64,000 bases of DNA from Tamlana crocina (GCA_040429635.1 CP158972.1:1870001-1934000); one strand, 5' to 3'. Shown: positions 45,596 to 54,357, counted from the stretch's first letter. Notes: a model not told the origin generated them from the sequence alone. Numbers and translations are program-made.

Positions 45596-46036
45596 ATGAT
45601 GAGAAATTTTTTAAAACTTATTGTAGTAGTAATGGCTTTTGTTGCCTTTGTAGGTTGTAGTAAAGACGACCCAGCACCAACAGCCACAATTAAAGTAAAC
45701 AATGCAGTTGTAGCCAATGATGATGATTTTACTGGTGATATTAACGGTGATTTTACTGGTGATGGCGGAAGTGTAACTAGAACATTTAACTGGCAAAATG
45801 CTTTAACTACAGCAGATTATAATGCAGATATTACGACTACTGAGGCAGGCATGTTTACAATGGTTGTTAGGGATGCCGATGGTGCAGTTGTTCTGGATAG
45901 GTCTCTTGATGGTGCAGTTGAACCTGATTCTTTTTCAGGGGTAACCTCTTCGGGCACATCTGGGATTTGGTCGGTAACAATTTCTGTAACTAATTTTAAC
46001 GGTGATGGCAGCTTTTCATTAAGTGAAGGCAATTAA
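45596..46036 (+). CDS. Small acidic lipoprotein of unknown function
   Basis: The 146-residue lipoprotein has a signal ending FVGC (Cys21). Early in the mature part an Asp-rich double repeat DDFTGD-ING-DFTGD lies near residues 43-57. A beta-rich domain rich in Thr, Ser and Asp follows. It sits between the sigma-dependent lipoprotein and a terminator but shows no GGGTAAA promoter of its own. Asp-Xaa-Asp turns could bind calcium, but no known EF or dockerin pattern is complete. Family not recognised. Confidence 0.6.
   Translation: MMRNFLKLIVVVMAFVAFVGCSKDDPAPTATIKVNNAVVANDDDFTGDINGDFTGDGGSVTRTFNWQNALTTADYNADITTTEAGMFTMVVRDADGAVVLDRSLDGAVEPDSFSGVTSSGTSGIWSVTISVTNFNGDGSFSLSEGN
45724..45763 (+). 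repeat. 15-bp direct repeat inside the small acidic lipoprotein
   Basis: GATTTTACTGGTGAT occurs at 45725-45739 and 45749-45763, a 24-bp period encoding two DFTGD segments. The identity at DNA level points to recent duplication by slippage. Confidence 0.7.
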
Positions 46037-46064
46037 GTAAACCTTTTTTATGTCCCATAACCAG

Positions 46065-46093
46065 CCAACCATAATTTTATGGTTGGTTTTTTT
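46065..46093 (+). terminator. Rho-independent terminator after the sigma/TonB cassette
   Basis: CCAACCATAA pairs with TTATGGTTGG and is followed by a T-run, 28 bp after the 45596 gene. It separates the surface-signalling cassette from the next unit. Confidence 0.8.
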
Positions 46094-46097
46094 GTTT

Positions 46098-46115
46098 CTT
46101 TAATTTCTCTTTAGA
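46098..46115 (+). promoter_or_regulatory. Candidate response-regulator box before the OM barrel gene
   Basis: CTTTAAT at 46098 and CTTTAGA at 46109, 11 bp apart, 41-58 bp before the start codon at 46156. Same layout as the boxes at 27453, 37512 and 50153. Confidence 0.5.
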
Positions 46116-46155
46116 TTTTAACCTTACGTTTGGAGCATAAATTATAAATTAAAAA

Positions 46156-48570
46156 ATGAAAATTACCCTTACCACAATTCTACTTTTTCTAATAACTTTA
46201 GTAAATGCACAAGAAGCAATTACCATTGCAGGGCAAGTTATAGATGGTGAAACCAAAGAATCCTTACCTTTTGTTACAGTTGCTGTTAAAGATGAAGCTA
46301 CAAACACCATTATAACAGGAACCATAACTGATGATGATGGCCGTTTTGAAATACTGGATTTAAAAACAGGAAAATACATCGTAAATATTGCCTATTTAGG
46401 TTTTGAAACGGTAGAGCGAAAAATTGCTTCTGGCGGATTAAACCCCATTTTCGATTTAGGTAAAATAGAACTAAAACCTTCTGCAGAGGCTTTAGATGAA
46501 GTGACCATTGAAGGAAAACGGGCAACTGTAAATTCTGCGCTCGATAAAAAGTCTTTTGGTCTTACTGATAATGTGGCTCAATCCGGAGGTTCGGTAGTGG
46601 ATGCCATGAAAACAATGCCAGGTGTTGCCTTCGACCAAGAAGGAAAAGTGGTGCTTCGTGGCAGTGATAAAGTGGTCGTGTTAATAGATGGCAAACAATC
46701 GAGTCTTACAGGTTTTGGTAATCAAAAAGGATTAAGCAATATTCCTGCCTCCAATATTGAACGTATTGAAATCATCAATAATCCATCCGCAAAATACGAT
46801 GCTAATGGTTTTGCAGGTATTGTAAACATTGTTTACAAAAAAGAAAAGCAAACAGGCTTAAATGGTGATGTTGGTTTGTCTTTTGGTTTGGGTGCTTTAT
46901 CCAAACGAAAAGCCGATACACCAACCGACTATGGGAGTTTTTCGGTCAATCCGAAACTTATTCCGAGCTTAAACTTGAATTATAGAACCAAAAAAATGAA
47001 CTATTTTCTACAATCTGAATTTATCATTCAAGAAGCCTTACCAAATAACGAATTTACCACTAGAAATTATGACGATGGACGAAATATCATTTCACAAGTG
47101 CCTGAAAACAGAAGGCAATTTCGTTCTATTGTTACAGGGGGATTGGATTGGGAATTAAGCGATAATGATGCCATTACATTTTCTGGAATGTTTGATCGTG
47201 AAAAGCATATTGATACCTCGCAAGTTGCTTTTATTAATTTGAATACTAACGCTCGTAACCGGCTATATACTTGGAAAGAAGAAGAAGTTACCAGTTTTAT
47301 AAATGTGGCTGCTAATTACAAACACAACTTTCCGCAAGCGGGTCATTCACTATCTGCAAACGCTCAATATACACGAGGTTTGGAAGATGAAAGTTACTTT
47401 TTAAATGATAGCTCAGAAGTACGTATTGGTAGAGATATGACCAATATTAGGGCTATCGAGCATACTACAAGTTTATCATCCGATTATACCAAAGCTTTAA
47501 AAGCGGGTAAAATTGAGGCAGGTTTAAAGTTACGATTTAGAAATCTGCCCGTAGATTATACGATCAACAGGGGCAACCAATCTATTATTTACCCTGATTT
47601 GGGCGAATTTTCCATATGGAAAGAAAATCTTTATGCGCTTTATGGAAATTACCTTTTAGAAAAAGAACATTTTGACGTTGAAGCAGGGTTACGTGCAGAA
47701 CAAACCGATGTATCTTATGTACTTGACCCTCAAAATGCCTATTATCCAAGCAATGACAGGTATGATTATTTTGAATTATTTCCAAGTGTACGATTTACTT
47801 ATAAATTAAATGGAAAAAATAAACTTTCGATATTTTATAACAGAAGAATAGACAGACCAGGCGAACCTGAATTGCGAATTTTTCCAAAGTATGATGACCC
47901 AGAGTTATTGAAGGTAGGAAATCCATATTTACGTCCGCAAACCACTAATAGCTTTGAAGTAGCCCATCGATACAATTGGAGTTCTGGCTCATTGTTTTCT
48001 GCGGTGTACCACCGAGAAATCAACGATGCTTATTTACGCATATTTAGCATAGACAATAGCAATCCACAATATGATATTGTAAACAGAATTTATTCTAATG
48101 TAGATAGTAGTACCAATTCAGGAATAGAGTTATTGTTTAGTCAGGATATTAGCAGTTTTTGGAAGCTGACAGCTAGCGCAAACCTTTACGTCAACCATAT
48201 TGATGCTTATCAAGGGATGTTATTGTTTCCTACCGAACGTACATTTAATATTGGCACTTCAGATGATGAGGCAGGTGACTTTAAAATTTCGAATAGCTTT
48301 AACTTACCCAAGGAATTAGAGTTGCAGCTAACAGGTTTGTGGTACAGTCCTCGAAATATTCCACAAGGTGAAGAGCTAGCGCGTTCATCAATAGATTTAG
48401 GGTTGAAAAAATCCATTTGGGATAAAAAGGGGGAAATCACATTATCTGCTAGTGACTTATTCAATAATTTTGGATTAAGACAGCGCATCACAGGAGAAGG
48501 GTTCACAGCGCTTTACGAGAACTATTATGAAACCCAAATTATCAGGTTGGGCATGAAATATAAATTTTAA
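46156..48570 (+). CDS. Outer-membrane beta-barrel protein, TonB-receptor-like with CarboxypepD domain
   Basis: The 804-residue protein has a signal peptide (1-18, ending VNAQ), a carboxypeptidase-regulatory domain (about 20-110, TIAGQVIDGETKESLPFVTV) and a plug-like part (about 125-225, VVDAMKTMPGVAFDQEGKVVLRG). A barrel of the outer_membrane_beta-barrel_3 kind ends in RLGMKYKF. Unlike SusC it has no SusD partner beside it. The CTTTAAT/CTTTAGA box upstream suggests control by the local two-component system, placing it with envelope-stress genes. Whether it transports anything is unknown. Confidence 0.8.
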   Translation: MKITLTTILLFLITLVNAQEAITIAGQVIDGETKESLPFVTVAVKDEATNTIITGTITDDDGRFEILDLKTGKYIVNIAYLGFETVERKIASGGLNPIFDLGKIELKPSAEALDEVTIEGKRATVNSALDKKSFGLTDNVAQSGGSVVDAMKTMPGVAFDQEGKVVLRGSDKVVVLIDGKQSSLTGFGNQKGLSNIPASNIERIEIINNPSAKYDANGFAGIVNIVYKKEKQTGLNGDVGLSFGLGALSKRKADTPTDYGSFSVNPKLIPSLNLNYRTKKMNYFLQSEFIIQEALPNNEFTTRNYDDGRNIISQVPENRRQFRSIVTGGLDWELSDNDAITFSGMFDREKHIDTSQVAFINLNTNARNRLYTWKEEEVTSFINVAANYKHNFPQAGHSLSANAQYTRGLEDESYFLNDSSEVRIGRDMTNIRAIEHTTSLSSDYTKALKAGKIEAGLKLRFRNLPVDYTINRGNQSIIYPDLGEFSIWKENLYALYGNYLLEKEHFDVEAGLRAEQTDVSYVLDPQNAYYPSNDRYDYFELFPSVRFTYKLNGKNKLSIFYNRRIDRPGEPELRIFPKYDDPELLKVGNPYLRPQTTNSFEVAHRYNWSSGSLFSAVYHREINDAYLRIFSIDNSNPQYDIVNRIYSNVDSSTNSGIELLFSQDISSFWKLTASANLYVNHIDAYQGMLLFPTERTFNIGTSDDEAGDFKISNSFNLPKELELQLTGLWYSPRNIPQGEELARSSIDLGLKKSIWDKKGEITLSASDLFNNFGLRQRITGEGFTALYENYYETQIIRLGMKYKF

Positions 48571-48640
48571 AGCTTTAAAAGCTCTTAGAGAAAACTTAAT
48601 AAGTGAAAATAACAATGATTATTTAAACACTTTGACTAAG

Positions 48641-48668
48641 GCGCGCTATTATTGTGGCGTGTTTTTTT
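48641..48668 (+). terminator. Weak rho-independent terminator after the OM barrel gene
   Basis: GCGCGCTA can pair with TGGCGTGT (three G-T pairs), followed by seven T. It ends 98 bp after the gene. Confidence 0.5.
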
Positions 48669-48694
48669 ATTAAAATAATGTTAATTGAAATTTA

Positions 48695-48723
48695 CTTTAG
48701 ATTTCCTTAAAACCGTCTTTAGA
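48695..48723 (+). promoter_or_regulatory. Triple response-regulator box before the PepSY-like gene
   Basis: CTTTAGA at 48695, CTTAAAA at 48706 and CTTTAGA at 48717 form three repeats with an exact 11-bp period, 46-74 bp before the start codon. It is the longest array of this motif in the window. Confidence 0.6.
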
Positions 48724-48768
48724 ATCTGGTGTTACATTTATACTATCAATAATTTAAATACAATAAAA

Positions 48769-49221
48769 ATGAAGACATTTAAGGTATTATTAGGAGCTTT
48801 TTTGGTAACAATACTATTTGCCTTTGCTTCGGGAGGAGATAAAGCACCGCAAAAAGTAAAAAACGCTTTTGCGAAGAAATTTCCAGCGGCGAAAAAAGTA
48901 AAATGGGAAAAAGAAAATGCTACAGAATGGGAAGCTGAATTTAAAATAAACAAGGTGAAATATTGTGCTAACTTTTTTGAAGATGGCACTTGGACCGAAA
49001 CAGAGCATGAGATCGATGAAAAAGACATCCCTCAAAATGTTAAAGCTACATTAACATCATCATTCCCTGGATATGAAATGGAAGAAGCAGAAATCTCTGA
49101 AACCCATGATGGATCGATATATGAATTTGAAATTGAAAAAGGAGAGGCCGAGATGGAAGTAGCTATAGATAAGAACGGCAAAATTGTAAATCAAGAAGTA
49201 AAAAAGGAAGATAAAGATTAG
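48769..49221 (+). CDS. Secreted PepSY-like domain protein
   Basis: The start is set at ATG 48769, which opens a signal peptide (residues 1-19, ending FAFAS); an in-frame extension from 48685 covers the promoter repeats and is rejected. The 150-residue mature chain has two PepSY-like halves, about 25-80 (VKNAFAKKFPAAKKVKWEK) and 85-145 (VKATLTSSFPGYEMEEAEI). Proteins of this family in Bacteroidota are periplasmic and often lie near two-component systems. It may modulate the sensor or a protease, but this is inference. A triple 11-bp repeat precedes it. Confidence 0.75.
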   Translation: MKTFKVLLGAFLVTILFAFASGGDKAPQKVKNAFAKKFPAAKKVKWEKENATEWEAEFKINKVKYCANFFEDGTWTETEHEIDEKDIPQNVKATLTSSFPGYEMEEAEISETHDGSIYEFEIEKGEAEMEVAIDKNGKIVNQEVKKEDKD

Positions 49222-49267
49222 TGTTAAGTTGAGTTTTCATAATTGACTGGTTGTAGTTTTTTGATTA

Positions 49268-49298
49268 AAACCCTTAAACTTTTATAGGTTAAGGGTTT
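49268..49298. terminator. Terminator between convergent genes
   Basis: AAACCCTTAA pairs with TTAAGGGTTT across an 11-nt loop, in the gap between the PepSY-like gene (plus) and the PAP2 gene (minus). T-runs are short on both sides, so termination strength is uncertain. Confidence 0.6.
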
Positions 49299-49317
49299 GG
49301 TACTGTTGCTAATTAGC

Positions 49318-50058
49318 TTAAAAGGTTTTACTCAAATAAAACCCATATTGGCTATGGTCTATTTGTGGAATAAGAGTAACGCCTTTTACTTTTTTAAACG
49401 GGTTCCATTTTATAATAGGGTCAAAAAGATACACCAACTCGGTGACTAAAATTCCGATGCCAGCACTTACAATCACATCACTAATCCAATGCGCATTGTT
49501 CATTACCCTAAAAGCACCAGTAGTTGTAGCTAGGGCATAACCACTATAGGCTAACAAAGGTGAAGAATTCTTAAATTCTTGATATAACACACCAGCATTG
49601 GTGAATGCAAAAGAGGTATGTCCTGATGGAAATGATTGTAAATCGTCACCGCCATTAGGTCTTCGTTTATTGGTCGATTGTTTTAATCTGAACGTTATAA
49701 AATCAGATACTATTATGGCTATGGTTAGGTTTTTGGTCTGGTCGAACCAGTGATTTTTAGAGGGAACACCCAAAGCATCGGCTATGTACATCTCAGCAAT
49801 CGGTGCATAACGTGCATAATCATCAAAGCCAAATGCAAAATCGTTTCCTACGGCATTTCTAACATCGCGTTGAAAATTCCTCTCAAAACCACTACCACTT
49901 ATTAGTGTACCACCAATAATTAAAGATACTGGAAGAATACTTTTTTTAAGAAAGGTTTTACTTTTCTTGATTTTGGTTGCAATAGAGTCTTGTTGCGCAT
50001 TAGATTTAGGCATTATCATTACAAACAAGAAAACTATCAAAGCGTATTTTAATTTCAT
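49318..50058 (-). CDS. PAP2-family phosphatase with signal peptide
   Basis: The 246-residue protein begins with a signal peptide (1-21, ending SNAQQ) and one hydrophobic helix (about 39-55). It then has the PAP2 motifs: KxxxxxxRP in KQSTNKRRP near 131-139, PSGHT near 148-152 and HWISDV near 188-193. The last residues (YGFYLSKTF) look like an outer-membrane beta strand ending in Phe. PAP2 enzymes remove phosphate from lipid phosphates such as phosphatidic acid, undecaprenyl pyrophosphate or lipid A. It is divergent from the LTA-synthase-like gene and both have 11-bp boxes between them. Substrate unknown. Confidence 0.82.
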   Translation of the reverse strand: MKLKYALIVFLFVMIMPKSNAQQDSIATKIKKSKTFLKKSILPVSLIIGGTLISGSGFERNFQRDVRNAVGNDFAFGFDDYARYAPIAEMYIADALGVPSKNHWFDQTKNLTIAIIVSDFITFRLKQSTNKRRPNGGDDLQSFPSGHTSFAFTNAGVLYQEFKNSSPLLAYSGYALATTTGAFRVMNNAHWISDVIVSAGIGILVTELVYLFDPIIKWNPFKKVKGVTLIPQIDHSQYGFYLSKTF

Positions 50059-50096
50059 AAGCCATAAGTGTTAAAAACCTAAACTTACGCATTAAA

Positions 50097-50114
50097 TCTT
50101 AATGCATTCTAAAG
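50097..50114 (-). promoter_or_regulatory. Candidate response-regulator box before the minus-strand PAP2 gene
   Basis: On the minus strand CTTTAGA starts at 50114 and ATTAAGA at 50103, 11 bp apart, 39-56 bp before the start codon. It forms a back-to-back pair with the plus-strand box at 50153. Confidence 0.55.
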
Positions 50115-50152
50115 GTGGCTCTATCAAGATATGATAGCATGTAAGAAGTCAA

Positions 50153-50170
50153 CTTTAATTTTTCTTTAGA
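50153..50170 (+). promoter_or_regulatory. Candidate response-regulator box before the LTA-synthase-like gene
   Basis: CTTTAAT at 50153 and CTTTAGA at 50164 are 11 bp apart, 48-65 bp before the start codon at 50218. Confidence 0.55.
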
Positions 50171-50217
50171 TTCTGCAATTATTTTCGTTGGGAATTAATT
50201 ATTAATCATACCCAACA

Positions 50218-52194
50218 ATGTCAAAACTATTTCCGAAGCGATTTGCTTTACTCAAAGCCTATATTGGTTTGTTTTTAATCTTATCGTTTATAGTAAGATT
50301 AAGTTTCTTGATTTGGAATTTTTCCGAAGTAGATAAAAACCTATTCACGTTAGGAAACACATTTATCATTGGTTTTTTATTTGATGTAGCTACAATTTCG
50401 TTTTTTGCAATTCCGTATATAATTTATCTATTGCTTTTTCCAAAACGTTTCAATGGTTCGGTAGTCGATAAAGTTATTACCTATTTTGGTTTTTCGTTAG
50501 GAGTGTTAATTGTTTTCTTTTCATTTTTTGGAGAATTTACATTTTGGGATGAGTTTCAAAGACGCTATAATTTTATTGCTGTAGATTATCTTATTTATAC
50601 CTATGAAGTTGTAAAGAACATCAACGAGTCTTATCCGTTACCGATTTTAATTTCTACAATGTTGGCTTTGGTTCTGGCAAGTATATTTATTGTCTATAAA
50701 TTAGGATATTTCAGTAAAGCTTTTAATAGTGAAACAACTTTTAAACCCAAATTGATTGCTGCGCTTCCTTGGTTTACGATTGTTATTATTAGCGTTTTTT
50801 TCATTACGAACAAACAAGCCGATTTCTCTAAAAATAGATATAATAATGAATTAGCTAAATCTGGAATTTATTCATTCTTTGCGGCCTTTAGAAATAACGA
50901 ATTGCCTTATAATGAATTTTATAAAACCATTCCAAAAGAGCAAGCGTTCCAAACGGTTAAATCCAGTTTTTCAGATTCAAAAAACACGTTTGTAAATCCA
51001 AGAGAAGATGCTATTTACAGGTCAATTGTAAATTCAGATAGCATCTCAAGACCATTGAAACCTAACGTCATTTTTATTTGTATAGAAAGTTTAAGTGGTA
51101 GTTTTTTAAAGACTTTTGGAGGTAAAAGTAACATTACACCAGTATTGGATTCACTAGCCAATAATGGTCTGTTTTTCGAAAATTTTTATGCCACAGGAAC
51201 ACGAACTGTTAGGGGAATGGAAGCCATAACCTTATCCATTCCGCCAACTCCAGGTCGTAGCATTGTAAAGCGAAAAAATAATCAAGGCTTATTTACTATT
51301 GGAGAAGTGTTTAAACAACAAGGTTATGAGCGCAACTTCTTTTACGGAGGTGATGGGTATTTTGATAATATGAACACCTATTTTGGAGGTAATGGCTTTA
51401 ATATCGTAGATAGGGGACGGGGTTTTTTATTGGATAAAAGCATTGCAACCACACGAACTAATATTGAAGATGACGAAGTGACTTTTGAAAATGCCTGGGG
51501 AGTTTGCGATATGGATATTTACAATAAAGTATTGAAAGAAGCAGACAAAGCTCACGAAACTGGAAGGCCATTTTTCGATTTCGTAATGACCACTTCTAAC
51601 CATAAACCATATACCTATCCAGAAGGTAAAATTGATATTCCTTCTGGAGCAGGACGACATGGTGCGGTAAAATATACCGATTATGCTATTGGCCAATTTA
51701 TTAAAAAGGCAAAGCAGAAACCTTGGTTTAAAAATACGGTGTTTGTTATCATGAGTGACCATTGTGCCAGTAGTGCTGGCCGATGGGAATTGGATGTGCA
51801 AAATTACCATATTCCAGCATTGATTTTCAATTTGCCAAATCAGCAACCCGAAAAAGTGGACAAATTGGCTTCTCAAATTGATTTGTTTCCTACGCTTTTC
51901 TCATTACTGAATTGGGATTATGAATCTAACCTTTTCGGAAAAGATATTCTATCCATGCAACCAAAAGATGAACGTGCATTTATAGGGAATTATAGAAAAC
52001 TAGGTTATTTAAAGGATCATAAAGTTTTGGTTTTAGATGAACAGAAAAACGCTCATTTCTATTCTTGGAATCCTGAAGATAATAGTTTAACAAGTATTCC
52101 TTCCGAAGAACAATTTGAACAAAAGAGTATTGCTTTCTATCAGGTAGCTGACGATTTGTACAGAAGCGAGGGTTTAAAAATTAAGAATGAGTAA
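50218..52194 (+). CDS. LTA-synthase-family (sulfatase-fold) membrane phospho-transferase
   Basis: The 658-residue protein has five membrane helices in the first 210 residues, then a periplasmic alkaline-phosphatase/sulfatase domain (about 280-600). Landmarks are PNVIFICIESLSGSFLK, the likely nucleophile region YATGTRTVRGMEA, TTSNHKPYTYPEG and VIMSDHCASSAG. These are motifs of LtaS/EptA-like enzymes that move phosphoglycerol or phosphoethanolamine from phospholipid. In a Gram-negative the acceptor could be lipid A, a glycan or a periplasmic glucan. A diacylglycerol kinase-like gene starts 2 bp after its stop, consistent with recycling of the diacylglycerol by-product. Confidence 0.82.
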   Translation: MSKLFPKRFALLKAYIGLFLILSFIVRLSFLIWNFSEVDKNLFTLGNTFIIGFLFDVATISFFAIPYIIYLLLFPKRFNGSVVDKVITYFGFSLGVLIVFFSFFGEFTFWDEFQRRYNFIAVDYLIYTYEVVKNINESYPLPILISTMLALVLASIFIVYKLGYFSKAFNSETTFKPKLIAALPWFTIVIISVFFITNKQADFSKNRYNNELAKSGIYSFFAAFRNNELPYNEFYKTIPKEQAFQTVKSSFSDSKNTFVNPREDAIYRSIVNSDSISRPLKPNVIFICIESLSGSFLKTFGGKSNITPVLDSLANNGLFFENFYATGTRTVRGMEAITLSIPPTPGRSIVKRKNNQGLFTIGEVFKQQGYERNFFYGGDGYFDNMNTYFGGNGFNIVDRGRGFLLDKSIATTRTNIEDDEVTFENAWGVCDMDIYNKVLKEADKAHETGRPFFDFVMTTSNHKPYTYPEGKIDIPSGAGRHGAVKYTDYAIGQFIKKAKQKPWFKNTVFVIMSDHCASSAGRWELDVQNYHIPALIFNLPNQQPEKVDKLASQIDLFPTLFSLLNWDYESNLFGKDILSMQPKDERAFIGNYRKLGYLKDHKVLVLDEQKNAHFYSWNPEDNSLTSIPSEEQFEQKSIAFYQVADDLYRSEGLKIKNE

Positions 52195-52196
52195 AA

Positions 52197-53078
52197 GTGA
52201 TAGATATTCATTTCATAGTTAACCCAATAGCTGGTTCTGGTCATCATAGCTTTTCAGTACCATTCCTTCGGGATTATTTTGAAGCGGACAGATATACTAT
52301 TACCATTAAATCTTCAGCATTTAAAGGTAACGCTATTGATTTGACTAAAGAATCCATCAACGAAAAAGCTGATATCATTGTGGCTTGTGGTGGTGATGGA
52401 ACTATAAATGAAGTGGCTTCTACTCTGGTCGGAACAACAATTCCTTTAGGAATAGTTCCTATTGGTTCAGGCAATGGATTAGCTTGTAATTTAAACATTC
52501 CTAAAAATATCCAAAAGGCACTCTACATTATTAAAAATAATCAAACCACGAACATAGATGTTGGTTGTGTTAACCAACGCTATTTCTTTAGCAATACGGG
52601 TTTTGGTTTTACTGCACATGTGATTCAAAATTATGAAGCATTACAAACCAGAACATTGTGGTGTTACTTAAAGGCATCTTTAAAATCCTTTCAGCAATAT
52701 TCTAAAAAAAATGGTGTAGTTATTAGTGTTAACGATAAAACAGAGTTGGTGAATCCATTTTTAATTTTTGTTTCCAACTCAAATGTTATGGGTTATAACG
52801 TGAGTTTGACACCGAAAGCATCCTTAAAAGATGGGCTTTTAGATGTCATTATAGTGCCAAAAATAAGCAAGTTGAAAATGTTGCTTTTCGGATTTTGTAT
52901 GCTTATTAATAAGATTGGTTTATTGAAAGAAGTAAGATATTACCAAACAAACGAATTAACACTTTCAAGAAAACAAGGTGCATTTTTCGAATCTCAGATT
53001 GATGGAGAAATATCAAAAATTAATGACACAATACTTTCAATATCAATTAAAAAAGAATCTTTAAGTGTCTTAATATGA
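52197..53078 (+). CDS. Diacylglycerol kinase-family lipid kinase (YegS/BmrU-like)
   Basis: The 293-residue protein starts at a GTG, 2 bp after the preceding stop. It has the DAGK catalytic motifs: FIVNPIAGSG near the start, GGDGTINEVAS near 63-73, and GSGNGLACN near 88-96. These enzymes phosphorylate diacylglycerol, sphingosine or similar lipids in the cytoplasm. Placed right after a transferase that would release diacylglycerol from phosphatidylglycerol, it most simply returns that product to phosphatidic acid. The coupling is an inference from gene order. Confidence 0.85.
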   Translation: MIDIHFIVNPIAGSGHHSFSVPFLRDYFEADRYTITIKSSAFKGNAIDLTKESINEKADIIVACGGDGTINEVASTLVGTTIPLGIVPIGSGNGLACNLNIPKNIQKALYIIKNNQTTNIDVGCVNQRYFFSNTGFGFTAHVIQNYEALQTRTLWCYLKASLKSFQQYSKKNGVVISVNDKTELVNPFLIFVSNSNVMGYNVSLTPKASLKDGLLDVIIVPKISKLKMLLFGFCMLINKIGLLKEVRYYQTNELTLSRKQGAFFESQIDGEISKINDTILSISIKKESLSVLI

Positions 53079-53103
53079 ATCAACTAATGTGTCGGGAGGA
53101 CAG

Positions 53104-53121
53104 CTTTAAATTTTCTTAAGA
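53104..53121 (+). promoter_or_regulatory. Candidate response-regulator box before the tandem PAP2 genes
   Basis: CTTTAAA at 53104 and CTTAAGA at 53115, 11 bp apart, 71-88 bp before the start codon at 53192. Confidence 0.45.
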
Positions 53122-53191
53122 TTTCCCAACTACATTTATTATAAAATAAACTGCATATACAGAAAGCTACTTTAATTAAAACACCCAATTA

Positions 53192-53767
53192 ATGATATCA
53201 AAGCATCTAAAATTCTTATGGCTGTTATGCACAGTTTTATTTTTACCCACAATTCCGCTTCAAGCTCAAGATACAAGTGAGACAAAACCACAAGTAGGAA
53301 CAACCCAAAAAATAGGCGACGTTATTCTTTTTGCATTACCTGCTGCTACGGTAGGAACCTCATTTATTATTGGTGATGAAAAAGGCGCGTGGCAGTTCAC
53401 TAAAGGACTTTTGCTCACCACAGGTGTTACTTACGGACTTAAGTTAAGCATCAATAAACAACGTCCAGATATGAGTAACGATAACTCATTTCCGTCTGGC
53501 CATACCTCTACAGTATTTCATAGTGCAGGATATATTCATAGACGCTATGGGTTTAAATATAGTATTCCAGCTTACGCACTTGCAGGGTTTACAGCAGCTA
53601 GTAGAATTGATTCAAAAAAACACGACATACTCGATGTATTGGCTGGTGCAGCAATAGGTTTGGGGAGCAATTTGCTATTTACTACGGAATACCAACAGGA
53701 GCACATGGAACTCACCTTTAACAGTAATGACGGAAACTATCTACTCGGTTTCTCCTATAAATTTTAA
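53192..53767 (+). CDS. PAP2-family phosphatase (first of tandem pair)
   Basis: The 191-residue protein has a signal peptide (ending LQAQ near 27), one or two hydrophobic helices, and the PAP2 motifs KxxxxxxRP (KLSINKQRP), PSGHTS and SR-x5-H-x3-D (ASRIDSKKHDILD). The last 25 residues (ELTFNSNDGNYLLGFSYKF) are a strand-turn-strand segment ending in Phe, like an outer-membrane beta signal. The next gene is a paralogue with the same tail. Likely an envelope lipid phosphatase; substrate not known. Confidence 0.82.
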   Translation: MISKHLKFLWLLCTVLFLPTIPLQAQDTSETKPQVGTTQKIGDVILFALPAATVGTSFIIGDEKGAWQFTKGLLLTTGVTYGLKLSINKQRPDMSNDNSFPSGHTSTVFHSAGYIHRRYGFKYSIPAYALAGFTAASRIDSKKHDILDVLAGAAIGLGSNLLFTTEYQQEHMELTFNSNDGNYLLGFSYKF

Positions 53768-53787
53768 CTGAACTATATTTTTTTAAA

Positions 53788-54357
53788 ATGAAAAAAACAA
53801 TTTTGCTTTTAGTGGCTTTCATGCCTTTTATAATCTTAGCCCAAGACATTGATTCGCCTTCAGAAATTAGAAGAGAAACAACTTATGAAGTATTAGGGGA
53901 TTATGGGCAACATTTACCAGCGTTAACCTCTTTGGTTATGATTATTGCAAAAAAAGACAAAAAAGGATTTTGGCAGTTTGCAAAATCGTATGGTACTACT
54001 TTGGCTCTAACCTACGGGCTAAAATATGCTATTGATAAGCCAAGACCAGATGGTAGAACAGATGGTAAAGCATTTCCATCAGGACATACATCTGTAGCCT
54101 TTTCCGGAGCTTCTTTTTTACAACGTCGCTATGGTTGGGAGTATGGGATACCTGCCTATGTTGTTGCGGGCTTGGTGGCGTACAGCAGACTAGAAGGTAT
54201 TAATGAAAGACACGATGGTTGGGATGTCTTAGGTGGTGCATTGGTCGGAATTGGGAGTACCTATTTATTTACAACACCTTTCCAAAAAGAACATTATGAA
54301 CTCACGTTTAGTGGTGGAGACGGAAACTACTTGCTTGGTTTCAAATATAAATTTTAG
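53788..54357 (+). CDS. PAP2-family phosphatase (second of tandem pair)
   Basis: The 189-residue paralogue of the gene 20 bp upstream has a signal peptide (ending ILAQ near 19), KYAIDKPRP, PSGHTS, YSRLEGINERHDGWD and the same beta-hairpin tail (DGNYLLGFKYKF). The two proteins look alike in length, motif placement and tail, which shows local duplication. They may act on different lipid phosphates or form a pair. The HD-domain gene starts 5 bp after its stop. Confidence 0.82.
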   Translation: MKKTILLLVAFMPFIILAQDIDSPSEIRRETTYEVLGDYGQHLPALTSLVMIIAKKDKKGFWQFAKSYGTTLALTYGLKYAIDKPRPDGRTDGKAFPSGHTSVAFSGASFLQRRYGWEYGIPAYVVAGLVAYSRLEGINERHDGWDVLGGALVGIGSTYLFTTPFQKEHYELTFSGGDGNYLLGFKYKF

